Below, piece after piece: positions 49,911-58,272 of a stretch of 64,000 nucleotides of DNA. This DNA is from Aurantimonas endophytica. GTDB taxonomy: Bacteria; Pseudomonadota; Alphaproteobacteria; Rhizobiales; Rhizobiaceae. The notes beneath the pieces were generated by a model. That model saw nothing but the letters and a program-made list of their open reading frames with translations. It had not been told where the DNA came from and did no database searches. The position numbers and the translations under genes were made by a program. The stretch is from positions 1,519,730 through 1,583,729 of the forward strand of contig NZ_JACIEM010000001.1 of NCBI RefSeq assembly GCF_014196845.1, read 5' to 3'. How positions within the stretch are numbered: the stretch's first letter is position 1; every line of letters starts with the position of its first letter.

Positions 49911-51461
49911 TCAGAGGTAGACGGAGCGGTCGAGGCCGCGGGCCAATCCAGGCGCGTCCGCAGATGCCGATCCGCGTTCGCCGCGGACATTGCCGTCGCG
50001 GCCGCCCTGCCCTGCAGCGCCGCCCTGCCCACCGGTCTCGTTGCGCGACGCGCCGCCATTTGCGGCTTGGCCGTCGGCCGAGCCGCCGCCCGGCGCGTTG
50101 TCGGCAAAGCCCGGGGTCGACGTGCCGCGGGACTGCGCCGGATCGCGGAGACCGATGCTGATCGCCGCGTCCTCGACGGCGAAGCCGGACTGGCTGAGCA
50201 GTGATCTCAGGCCTTCGGCGTCGTCCTTGAGCCGCATGACGGTTTCCGGCTCGCTTGCGAGCAACTGGATTGCCAGCTGCCCATCGATCAGCCTCAGCGT
50301 GACGTCGACCTTGCCGAAATGCGCCGGCTGCAGCTGGATCTGAACCGTCTTCAGCGCTGCGCCACCCGCTCTCAGTCGCAGGTTTCCGGCTCCCTCGGAC
50401 CCGTCCGGGCCGGATCGGAACTCGCTGAAGGCGTTGCCGACGACGGAAGCGACCTGCCGAGCCGGCGCCTGTGATGTGCTGGCTGTGGTCGAGCCGGCAA
50501 GGACGGGAGCTTCGACAGTTGCGGTCAGGTCCTCCGACTTCGTGGCGGATAGCCGCTCGGCCGCCGCATCGCCACCCTTCGCCTTCGACCGCGAAGGGTC
50601 CGCCGCACCATTCGGCGCCGGCGCGGTTTCTGCCGCTGTCTCAAGTGCCCCAGCCAGAGGCCCTGTCAGCTTCTCAGCCTGGCCATTCTCCGGCCGGGCA
50701 AAGGAGGAGTTGCCCGTCGCCGGCCGGCCTTCGGCAGCCAACTGGCTCGGCCCGTCGAGGGACCCAGCGCCGGCTTGCGCTGCGCCGCCGGCGGCGGCGA
50801 GACGGCCCAGCGCGCCGGTTCGTGCCGCGAAAGCGGCAGCGGCGGCTCCCCTGTCGTCGCCTCGCCCGGCTGGCGCGAAATCGGTTCGCATCGATACGAA
50901 GTCGGCGCGGATCGGTGTCCCGGACGATCCCTGGCCCGGCGCGCCGAACCGCAGGGAGGCTGCATCGCCGTGGAAGACTGCAGCCGCCGTCGCGTCGAGC
51001 CGTCGGAACAGCTCCGTCCTGGCATCGTCGGACATGTCATCCGGCAATCCGGCAAAAGGACCTGCCGGGGCGCCTGTCGTCGGCGTCGTCGCTTCCGCCG
51101 GCCGATGAGCGGCGGAGCTCCGGCCGTGCGAGCCGCCGGGAACTGCCGCGCCGCCCCTTTCGTCGGCAATTCCCCGGGCCGAAGAACCGGGGCCCGGCTC
51201 GAACGCGGCGAAAAGCGCGGCCAAACCCTCGCGTCCGGACTCGGCGCTCGTTGCCCGTGTGCCTTCGGTTCCTGCCGTGCCCTCAGAGGACGACGGCGCG
51301 TCGCCGACCGCGGACTCTCCCGGAAGGGCTGTCCGGCTGTCATCCTCGCGGGCGCCCAGTGCAGAGGTGAACGCCTCGCCGTCGCGGCGCTCTTCGCGTC
51401 CCGCCGCACGACGCGGGGCCGGCTGTGGAAGATTGTCTATCTGGCTCGGCACAGCGGTCAT
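49911..51461 (-). CDS. fliK: Flagellar hook-length control protein FliK (MotD of rhizobia)
   Basis: A 516-residue protein. Residues 1-370 are Ala/Gly/Pro/Ser-rich and low in complexity, fitting a flexible molecular ruler. Residues 375-450 are the conserved Flg_hook domain (LKTVQIQLQPAHFGKVDVTLRLIDGQLAIQLLASEPETVMRLKDDAEGLRSLLSQSGFAV), which switches export specificity at FlhB. The C-terminal 65 residues are Gly-rich. In S. meliloti this gene was first named motD. Its start overlaps the motC stop by four bases, so same operon. Confidence 0.92.
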   Translation of the reverse strand: MTAVPSQIDNLPQPAPRRAAGREERRDGEAFTSALGAREDDSRTALPGESAVGDAPSSSEGTAGTEGTRATSAESGREGLAALFAAFEPGPGSSARGIADERGGAAVPGGSHGRSSAAHRPAEATTPTTGAPAGPFAGLPDDMSDDARTELFRRLDATAAAVFHGDAASLRFGAPGQGSSGTPIRADFVSMRTDFAPAGRGDDRGAAAAAFAARTGALGRLAAAGGAAQAGAGSLDGPSQLAAEGRPATGNSSFARPENGQAEKLTGPLAGALETAAETAPAPNGAADPSRSKAKGGDAAAERLSATKSEDLTATVEAPVLAGSTTASTSQAPARQVASVVGNAFSEFRSGPDGSEGAGNLRLRAGGAALKTVQIQLQPAHFGKVDVTLRLIDGQLAIQLLASEPETVMRLKDDAEGLRSLLSQSGFAVEDAAISIGLRDPAQSRGTSTPGFADNAPGGGSADGQAANGGASRNETGGQGGAAGQGGRDGNVRGERGSASADAPGLARGLDRSVYL

Positions 51462-52768
51462 GGATTGATTCCCTTCGTGTCGCCGCGCATCGCCTCCAGC
51501 AGCGCTTCGCCACGGGCCAGCATGTCGGCGGCAGGCAGGTCGCTCGCGTCGCCGCCATCGGTTTCGGCAGGAAGCGCCCCGGCGAGCAGCGGCTGGCGCA
51601 TCTGGTCGAGCAACTTGACCGCGGCAGTGCGAAGCTTCTGATCTGCGGGATGGAGCAGCGCCGGGTCGATCGCTTCCAGCGTCGCGCGGACCTCGACGAA
51701 ATCGCGCTCCGTCAACGTCGCGGCAATCTCGTAGAGCGTCGCGCGGACCCGGTCCTCCCGCGTCAGGGCTGGATAGGCCAGTACACGCCCGGCGGTCATG
51801 GCGGCGAGACGGTGGTTACCGGTCACGAGAGCCCGTCGCCCGACGGCGAGGAAGATGGACAGCTGCTGCTCGGGCGGGATCGTGAACGTGGCGTCGACGA
51901 TCGCAGCGACGGTGGCCTCTTCCATTCCGGCGGGACGCTCGGCATAGACGGACGCGAAGCGGGCGCGAAAGTTGCCGGCATAGGCGGACCGCGAGTATCG
52001 CTCGAAATACTGCCGCGCGAAGCGATCTGCCGCCGCCGGCTCGCCCGTCGTTTCCGCCAGCATCACGCCCATGCGCAGCGCCGCCTCCTCCAGCAACGTG
52101 CCGGGTGCCGCCAGCATCACCCGCTTCAGCCGGGCCAGCGCCGTCTCGGGGTCGGACTCCTGCTGCAGCTGCGCCAGAGCAAGTTCCACCTGCGCGACGA
52201 GCGCACTTTCCCCGGTTGCGAGATCGATCGCGCTCAGTTTCGCGATCGCCTCGGCGGAGCGGTTCTCGACATAGGCAAGAGCGCCCTCGAGGAGCAACTG
52301 ATCCTCGCCCTCCGGCCTCGTGAGTTCGATGATCTTGCGGAGCACCTGGGGCGGGCCGCCGCTGAGGACGAACAGCGCCGCGGCGCGGCGGTTGCGCGGA
52401 TCCTGCCAGGTCTCGGGCGCAGATTCGGCGAAGGTCGGTCCGTACCGCCTCAGCAACCGCGACTGGACCCGGATGGCGGCACCGTTGCCGCGCGCCACCT
52501 GATCCTGCAGAAACTGCAGCGAGCGGACGATCTCATAGGGCATCGGACCCTGTTCTGCTGTGGCACCATCCTCTGCCGCCGCATCAGGCGATGCGGTCGT
52601 CGCTGCCGCCTGCCGCGCCGTTTCGCCCGCCTGGCGGACCCGCTCCGCCGCCGCGCCCGGATCTTCCCGGACGACGGCCGGCGCCTCCTCCTGGGCGAGG
52701 GCCGCAGGACAGGATGCCAGCAACATCAGCGCCACGAGCGCGGCACCACGGGACGGGACTGCTTTCAT
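51458..52768 (-). CDS. motC: Motility protein MotC (periplasmic)
   Basis: A 436-residue exported protein. Signal peptide is residues 1-25 (GAALVALMLLASCPAALAQ), then a Pro/Ala/Glu-rich linker and helical repeats to the C-terminus (PMPYEIVRSLQFLQDQVARGNGAA onward). MotC is known from rhizobia, where it is periplasmic, binds MotB and is needed for rotation (family knowledge). It overlaps motB by four bases (ATGA) and fliK by four bases. A SPaseII-like LLASC is seen inside the signal, but AQEEA fits normal cleavage. Confidence 0.9.
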   Translation of the reverse strand: MKAVPSRGAALVALMLLASCPAALAQEEAPAVVREDPGAAAERVRQAGETARQAAATTASPDAAAEDGATAEQGPMPYEIVRSLQFLQDQVARGNGAAIRVQSRLLRRYGPTFAESAPETWQDPRNRRAAALFVLSGGPPQVLRKIIELTRPEGEDQLLLEGALAYVENRSAEAIAKLSAIDLATGESALVAQVELALAQLQQESDPETALARLKRVMLAAPGTLLEEAALRMGVMLAETTGEPAAADRFARQYFERYSRSAYAGNFRARFASVYAERPAGMEEATVAAIVDATFTIPPEQQLSIFLAVGRRALVTGNHRLAAMTAGRVLAYPALTREDRVRATLYEIAATLTERDFVEVRATLEAIDPALLHPADQKLRTAAVKLLDQMRQPLLAGALPAETDGGDASDLPAADMLARGEALLEAMRGDTKGINP

Positions 52769-53964
52769 GCCGAAGGAACCGTCAGCAATATCTCGATGCG
52801 GCGGTTGATCGCCGCTTCAGGGTCGGAGGGGTCCCGTGGCTCCCGGTCGGCGAAGCCCTCGATCGCCCGGACACGCTTCTCGTCGAGGCCGCCGCGCGCC
52901 AGCATGTAATACGCCATGTGGGCTCGAGCGGTCGAAAGCCGCCAGTTGTCGTACTCGCCGCTGGCAAAGGGGCGCGCGTCGGTGTGGCCCCGGATGATTA
53001 CCTCGCCCTCGCGCTTTGCCAGCGCCGCCGCGATCTTCTCCATCATCGCCACCGCTTCCGGGGTCGGGCGAGCCGAGCCGATGGCAAACATGCCACTGAC
53101 CGCATCGTCGGCAAGCGAGATCGTCACGCCCCCCTTGCCGGCGATGATCTCCACGTTGGCAGGCAGCGATTGGCCCGCCTTGGCAAGCTCGACCTCGAGA
53201 TCGGCCTTCACTGCATCGGCGACGTCGCCCGTCTTCTCCTCCATGGCTTTTTCTTCGCCAGCCTGGCCTTCGCCATCCGAATCGTCGGGGACGGGCATGG
53301 CCTCCTCGCCGGCTTCGGCAATCTCTGCGGGCTCCTGTTCGACCGGAGGCTCGACGGGGATTACCTCGGTGCGGAATTCCGCCGGCGGCACGTCTTCCAG
53401 CATGCCGCCATTGTCCACCGTGTTCGGGGCGATCTGCCAGGAGGCAGGGTCGAACGGGTCGCGATAGGCGTCGCCGCCGTTCATGCCCGGCAAGCCAGAT
53501 CCGTCGGGAACGCCGTTGTCGAAGGTGCTGCTGGTGGCGCTGCTCTCCGAGGCGATCTCGGCCAGCACCGCATAGGGATCGCGGAACAGCGCCTGCTCGT
53601 CGCCGCCCTTCTGCTCGCCGGCGAGCGGCTTGCCATGCGGGTCGCCATTGGTCTCGACGCGGCTGACGCCGCGTTCGCTGGCGTCACGGGAGGCGCCGTC
53701 GTCCTTCGTCTCGACGCCCCGCGTGGCAGGGGCCGTATCGGTCAGCTTGATCGGGTTGAAATACTGGGCGACCTGCTTGCGCGTCGCCATGTCCGAGGTG
53801 TTGGTCAGCCACATCACCAGGAAGAAGGCCATCATCGCCGTCATGAAGTCGGCGAAGGCGATCTTCCAGACGCCGCCATGATGGCCCTCGTCCACCGCCG
53901 CCCGGCGGCGGACGATGATGATCTCCTGGCGTTCCAGATGTCCGGCGCCTGCCTGTTCGTTCAC
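52765..53964 (-). CDS. motB: Flagellar stator protein MotB
   Basis: A 399-residue stator subunit. One membrane span follows a short cytoplasmic N-terminus and holds the proton-carrying Asp39 (WKIAFADFMTAMMAFFLVMWL). A 190-residue periplasmic insert, longer than in enterobacteria and acidic, precedes the OmpA-like peptidoglycan-binding domain (about 265-395: RGHTDARPFASGEYDNWRLSTARA). Rhizobial MotB has the same enlarged periplasmic part, which binds MotC. GTG start at 53964 overlaps the stop of the FliH-like gene (GTGA). Its partner motA is not in the window. Confidence 0.94.
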   Translation of the reverse strand: MNEQAGAGHLERQEIIIVRRRAAVDEGHHGGVWKIAFADFMTAMMAFFLVMWLTNTSDMATRKQVAQYFNPIKLTDTAPATRGVETKDDGASRDASERGVSRVETNGDPHGKPLAGEQKGGDEQALFRDPYAVLAEIASESSATSSTFDNGVPDGSGLPGMNGGDAYRDPFDPASWQIAPNTVDNGGMLEDVPPAEFRTEVIPVEPPVEQEPAEIAEAGEEAMPVPDDSDGEGQAGEEKAMEEKTGDVADAVKADLEVELAKAGQSLPANVEIIAGKGGVTISLADDAVSGMFAIGSARPTPEAVAMMEKIAAALAKREGEVIIRGHTDARPFASGEYDNWRLSTARAHMAYYMLARGGLDEKRVRAIEGFADREPRDPSDPEAAINRRIEILLTVPSA

Positions 53965-54839
53965 GCCAGTGCCTCTTCCAGCGCCGTGCGCCACCCGGCG
54001 AGGCGCGTCTCGATGACCGTCTGGTCGCATTCGATCCGCACGTCGACGCGGTCTTCGTCCGGCGTGAACGCGACCATGGCGCTGCCGCTTCCGAGCTGCG
54101 CCGCCAGCGCGTCGAGAAGATCGGCGGGCCCGCTCGCGCGGACCGTCAGCGCCGCCCCGTCGAGCGTCAGGGTGCGCACCGCGCCAGCAAGTTCCATCAC
54201 CGTCTGGCGGCGCCGCGCGGCAAGCGCGATCGGCCGCAGGACGCTCGACAGCGACGAGCGCACCACGCTCTCGATCCGGTCGAGCCGCTCGTCGAACAGC
54301 CCGGCCAGGCGCTCGCCCTCGGCGGCGGCCCACTCCGCCCGCGCCGTGGCGAGGGCAGCGGCGCTGTCAGCCTCGGCGCGCTCGCGCTCCATCCGGACGG
54401 CTTCCGCCAGCGCCAGCTGATGCTCCGCCTCGGCCTCGGCCCGCGCTTGCACCCGCGCTTCCTCGCGCGCTGCCGCAAGGAGCTCTTCGTGGCTCGGCCC
54501 CGCGACGATCTCGGCCGATCCTTCGAGCATCTCGCCCGCTTCGGTATCGGCGGCAGGTTCCGCATCGATGTCGCTCGACCCGGACCGCGCGGTTCCGGCC
54601 TCCGCTTCCGATATCTCGGAGGCATCTTCCGGCGCGTCCATCTCGGGCAGCGCCATCAGCGGGAACGGGACGACCGCCGAGGCCGGATCCGGGTCGAAGG
54701 CGTGGCTCGCGACCATCATCAACTGCTCGAAATCCGGCTGGCGCTGGCGTCGGGGCCGCGGCGCGGCGCTCCTGCGGCCTGCAAAGGGGGTGCCGTCCTG
54801 TTCTTCGAACTCGGGCAGATACTGCGCCAGGGGGATCAT
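53961..54839 (-). CDS. FliH-like flagellar protein
   Basis: A 292-residue cytosolic protein: an acidic, variable N-terminus (1-115), a long Ala/Glu-rich helix (115-185, HEELLAAAREEARVQARAEAEAEHQLALAEAVRMERERAEADS), then a globular end (190-292) with SLSSVLRPIALAARRRQTVMELAGAVRTL and VDVRIECDQTVIETRLAGWRTALEEALA, resembling the C-terminal domain of FliH/YscL stators of the export ATPase. Sequence identity to named FliH is low, so the name rests on fold pattern and its place after fliF. It starts three bases after fliF. Confidence 0.75.
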   Translation of the reverse strand: MIPLAQYLPEFEEQDGTPFAGRRSAAPRPRRQRQPDFEQLMMVASHAFDPDPASAVVPFPLMALPEMDAPEDASEISEAEAGTARSGSSDIDAEPAADTEAGEMLEGSAEIVAGPSHEELLAAAREEARVQARAEAEAEHQLALAEAVRMERERAEADSAAALATARAEWAAAEGERLAGLFDERLDRIESVVRSSLSSVLRPIALAARRRQTVMELAGAVRTLTLDGAALTVRASGPADLLDALAAQLGSGSAMVAFTPDEDRVDVRIECDQTVIETRLAGWRTALEEALA

Positions 54840-54842
54840 GGA

Positions 54843-56534
54843 CTACGCCGCTTCCTTTTGATGGATCCACTGCCTGAGGATCGCCGCTGCCTGCGCTTCG
54901 TCGAAGGCGATCAGCTTCGCCAGCCGCGCCTCCGGCGACTTCACCTGACTGAGCGACAGGTCCTCGAGGTAGGCCGGGTCCATCCCGGCACTCCGACCGA
55001 TATCGGCGGAACCTTGAGCGACGCCTGTGCCGAGATCGACATCACTGCCATCGAAGGTCGGCAAGGCGAGGTCGAGATCCATCAAGGGCTCTGCCTCGAT
55101 CTGCTCCTCCGGAACGCTGGCGGTACCGGCAATGGCGCGGACGGCAGGTCGCAGGCCGAACCAGATCACAAGGACGGCGACTACCAGGATGGTCAGGGCG
55201 TTGATCAGCGTGCCCGACTGGCGCACGAACATCTCGCCGAGGCTCGGCCCCGGCATGGGCTCCAGTTCGCTTCCGTCCGCCATGAAGTCGACTGCGGTAA
55301 CCTTGATCTGGTCGCCGCGCGCTTCGGAGAAGCCGGATGCGGACGCAACGAGCGCCTGGATCTCGGCGATCCGCTCCTCGACCTGCGCGTCGGTGGCGTC
55401 CGTGCCGATCGCGTCCTTCAGCCGCTGGCGGTTGACGACGACGGCAATCGACAGTCGCTCGACCGCATAGCCGTCGCTCGTCGTCGAGATGGTCTTCTCA
55501 TTGATCTCGTAATTGGTCAGTTCCTCGCGCCGCTCGTTCTCGTCGCGCGACGTCTCGCCGCCGCCGACGGCCGGCGCCTCGTCCACGGCCCGGATATCCT
55601 GCTCGACCCCGACGGGCGTCTCGCCTTCGGTGTTCTGGCTCGAGCCGCTCTCGCGCACGGTCCTGGTCGAGCGCTCGACGCGCACGTCCGGATCGAACAG
55701 CCGCTCGCTCACCTGCCGCCGGTCGGTGTTCAGCCGCGTGATGACGCTGGTCTGGAAATTGCCGATGCCGAGATAGGGGGCAAGCGTGCGGCGGATCGAT
55801 TCCTCGACGCTGTTGGAGACGATCTTCTCGATGCCGAACAGCTTGGTCGGCGCCGCGGATACCGAGTCATCGGCGGTCGCCAGCAGCGTGCCGTCGGAGT
55901 TGAGGACCGTGACCTCGTTCGGGTTCATGCCCGGTATCGCCGCGGCGACGAGCGAGCGGACGGCCTGCGCCGAGCCGAAATCTTCCGGGCTCTCGGTGCG
56001 GATCACGACGCTGGCCGAGGGTTTGCGCTGTTCGCGGCGGAACGATCCCTCGTCCGGCAGGACGATGTGGACGCGCGCGGCGCGGACGTTCTTCAGCGTC
56101 TGGATGGTGCGGGCAATCTCGCCTTCCAGAGCGCGGACCCGGGTGATCTCCTGCATGAACGAGGTCAGGCCGATGGAGCCGAGATTGTCGAAGAGCTCGT
56201 AGCCGGCGTTCTCCGACCGCGGCAGGCCCTTCTCGGCCAGGAGCATGCGGGCCGGCGCCGTCTGCGAGAACGGCGTCAGGATGGCGTCGCCGGTCATGTT
56301 GACGTCGAAGGGGATCGCCGCTTCCGTCAGCGCCGCGCCGATGCGGGTGACGTCGGTGCGGTCGAGACCCGAATAGAGCGTCTCCATGTCCGGGCGGGAG
56401 AGATAGTAGCTGCCAAGCCCGACCAGTGCGACGACCAGCACACCGATGAGCCCCAGCGCACCGAGTTTTCTCGGGCCCAGCGCGCCGAGATTTGCCAGTA
56501 CCTGCTGAGTCTGTCCACCGATGGCAAGCGCCAT
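54843..56534 (-). CDS. fliF: Flagellar MS-ring protein FliF
   Basis: A 563-residue protein with membrane segments at residues 30-50 (LGLIGVLVVALVGLGSYYLS) and 450-470 (LINALTILVVAVLVIWFGLRP). The large periplasmic region between holds ring-building motifs, with RVHIVLPDEGSFRREQRKPSASVVI near 155. The C-terminus binds FliG. ATG at 56534. The 274-base spacer upstream carries a perfect CtrA box (56612-56626), so fliF can be transcribed on its own as well as by read-through from the che operon. Confidence 0.95.
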   Translation of the reverse strand: MALAIGGQTQQVLANLGALGPRKLGALGLIGVLVVALVGLGSYYLSRPDMETLYSGLDRTDVTRIGAALTEAAIPFDVNMTGDAILTPFSQTAPARMLLAEKGLPRSENAGYELFDNLGSIGLTSFMQEITRVRALEGEIARTIQTLKNVRAARVHIVLPDEGSFRREQRKPSASVVIRTESPEDFGSAQAVRSLVAAAIPGMNPNEVTVLNSDGTLLATADDSVSAAPTKLFGIEKIVSNSVEESIRRTLAPYLGIGNFQTSVITRLNTDRRQVSERLFDPDVRVERSTRTVRESGSSQNTEGETPVGVEQDIRAVDEAPAVGGGETSRDENERREELTNYEINEKTISTTSDGYAVERLSIAVVVNRQRLKDAIGTDATDAQVEERIAEIQALVASASGFSEARGDQIKVTAVDFMADGSELEPMPGPSLGEMFVRQSGTLINALTILVVAVLVIWFGLRPAVRAIAGTASVPEEQIEAEPLMDLDLALPTFDGSDVDLGTGVAQGSADIGRSAGMDPAYLEDLSLSQVKSPEARLAKLIAFDEAQAAAILRQWIHQKEAA

Positions 56535-56611
56535 GTCCGTCCCCTACACATTCGCGATGCAACGCAACATCTGGCGGGAACATGCCGGCCGAAGCTTGCG
56601 CGAAGCCCCGG

Positions 56612-56626
56612 TTAACAGACGGTTAA
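56612..56626 (-). promoter_or_regulatory. CtrA box upstream of fliF
   Basis: TTAA-CAGACGG-TTAA: a perfect match to the TTAA-N7-TTAA consensus of the cell-cycle regulator CtrA, 78 bases before the fliF start codon and in the cheT-fliF gap. In a genome this rich in G+C such a match is rarely expected by chance. Confidence 0.75.
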
Positions 56627-56808
56627 CGAGCATGGGCAGCAGGTCGCAGACACGCCGGGCCCGATAGGCCAAGCGAGGCTTTCTCGATGCTCCGGGAAGA
56701 ATGGCTTCCGGTGTGATGGTACCGCTGCTGCAGGGAACGGCGTCGGCCGGTGCAGCTTGCAAGCCTCGCGCAAGTGCGAGCGCCGAGCGCGGCCACTGCG
56801 CACAGGGC

Positions 56809-57165
56809 CTAAGAGAACAGTTCCATCTCTCCGACGGTCGCGGGGATGAGCCTGCCGGCCCCTTCCGATGCCTGCGGCACGGCCAGACGGTGCTTCAGCT
56901 CCGTCAGCCGGACGGTGTCGAGGGCGGCGGTCAGGCTGACTGCGCAGTCGTCGGAGACGTGTTCGCCGAGAGTCCCGAGAAACACCGAGAGATTGTCGAG
57001 GGTCTGCTGGGCGCGATCGATGCTCTGGACCGCCTGCACATAGGAGGCGTCCCGGATCGAGCAGTCGTGGCAGACGAGCTCGTGCAGCGCCTCGGTGGTA
57101 TCGGCCAGGGCCCCGATCTCCCGTGACAGCGTCTTGAGAAGGTCTGGCAGCGTGCTCGTCGTCAT
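56809..57165 (-). CDS. cheT: Chemotaxis protein CheT
   Basis: A 118-residue helical protein at the end of the che operon, the place of cheT (orf10) in S. meliloti. It carries a DxxxQ pattern at D50-Q54 (SIDRAQQTL), the catalytic motif of CheZ/CheX-type phosphatases, on a predicted helix. The C-terminus (RLIPATVGEMELFS) nearly repeats the end of CheD ([12 protein letters not shown]). Four cysteines are present, two of them as CHDC (32-35). A role in CheY dephosphorylation or adaptation is likely; my recollection is that S. meliloti CheT was linked to both, not checked here. Confidence 0.75.
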   Translation of the reverse strand: MTTSTLPDLLKTLSREIGALADTTEALHELVCHDCSIRDASYVQAVQSIDRAQQTLDNLSVFLGTLGEHVSDDCAVSLTAALDTVRLTELKHRLAVPQASEGAGRLIPATVGEMELFS

Positions 57166-57237
57166 CTATGCGCTCTTGTCTGCAAGTCCCGGCAGGCCGG
57201 ATCAGGACGGCCGCCTTGCGGCCGCATGGGGGTTGGC

Positions 57238-57774
57238 TCAGAAAAGTTCGACGTCGCCGATCGTCTGCGGCATACGCGCCGGGGCGACCGGTATGCGCGG
57301 CATCGCCGCCTTCTCGAAGAAGATCTGCCGCGCGCGCCCGGACTGCGGCCAGTACTCGATCCGCCGCCCGGACAGACCACCGAGGCTGCCGCCGAGATAG
57401 GTGATCTTCTCCATCCGCAGGAAGCGTTCCGCGAAGGCGGCGTTCTTCGCGCCGACATCGGACAGACCCTCCACCGTACGCGCCCCGCCGAACAGCTTCG
57501 CTTCCAGGCGGCCGCGACGGGCGCCTCGCTGCATCAGGCCGTTGACCAGCAGCTCCATCAGATAGAGACCGAAGCTCTCCGCGCGGCCACCCTCGTAGTC
57601 GCTGCTCCCCGGCAGCAGGAAGTGGTTCATGCCGCCGACGCCCGCCTCGGGGTCGCGGATACATGCGGCGACGCACGAGCCGAGGAGTGTCGTCAGAACC
57701 GTGCCTGCTCCGTCCTCGACCTTCGACTCTCCCTGCATGACGTGAACGCGCCGTGCTTCCATTACATTGCTCAC
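57238..57774 (-). CDS. cheD: Chemoreceptor glutamine deamidase CheD
   Basis: A 178-residue CheD. Catalytic Cys is in [14 protein letters not shown] and His in [13 protein letters not shown]; the C-terminal half has [22 protein letters not shown]. It deamidates receptor glutamines and may be tuned by a CheY-phosphatase partner (family knowledge). The GTG start at 57774 lies five bases after the cheY2 stop; ATG at 57762 is the alternative. The last ten residues ([10 protein letters not shown]) match the tail of CheT. Confidence 0.92.
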   Translation of the reverse strand: MSNVMEARRVHVMQGESKVEDGAGTVLTTLLGSCVAACIRDPEAGVGGMNHFLLPGSSDYEGGRAESFGLYLMELLVNGLMQRGARRGRLEAKLFGGARTVEGLSDVGAKNAAFAERFLRMEKITYLGGSLGGLSGRRIEYWPQSGRARQIFFEKAAMPRIPVAPARMPQTIGDVELF

Positions 57775-57779
57775 TGGCG

Positions 57780-58169
57780 TTACTGCAGCGGCCCGACGAC
57801 CGCTTCCATCGTCTTCTTGAGCACGGGCAGGGTGATCGGCTTGGCGAGGAAGTTGTTGACGCCGCACTGTGCCGCCTGCTGGACCAGTTCGCGATCCCCC
57901 TTGCCGGTCAGGATGATGAACGGCGTCTTCTTCGTCGGGCCATAGGCGCGGATCGCCTTCAGCAGCTGAATGCCGTCGAGCTTCGGCATGTTGAAGTCGG
58001 AGATGATGATGTGGCAAGGCGCGGTCATCATCGTGCGGAGAGCTTCCTCCCCGTCCGTGGCGAAGACGATGTTCTTGATCCCGAGTTGCTCGAGCGCGTC
58101 GCGAATGAGCATTCGGCTCGTGCGGTGGTCGTCGACGATCAGGACCTTCAGGTGATCTTTGATGCTCAT
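57780..58169 (-). CDS. cheY: Chemotaxis response regulator CheY2
   Basis: A 129-residue single receiver. Acidic pair D13/D14, acceptor D58 ([13 protein letters not shown]), Thr in FIILTGKG, Lys in FLAKPITL. By position it is CheY2, the main motor-binding regulator in S. meliloti, where CheY1 acts as a phosphate sink (family knowledge). 103 bases separate it from cheB, a larger gap than elsewhere in the operon. Confidence 0.93.
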   Translation of the reverse strand: MSIKDHLKVLIVDDHRTSRMLIRDALEQLGIKNIVFATDGEEALRTMMTAPCHIIISDFNMPKLDGIQLLKAIRAYGPTKKTPFIILTGKGDRELVQQAAQCGVNNFLAKPITLPVLKKTMEAVVGPLQ

Positions 58170-58272
58170 TGCGCCGTACCTCTTGTATGCATTAGACGCC
58201 GGACCCTTGAATGTTTCCCCCAGCCAAAGCTGAAAATTTGCGGCTTATCCGAAAAACTGCGGTGTGGCCGGT

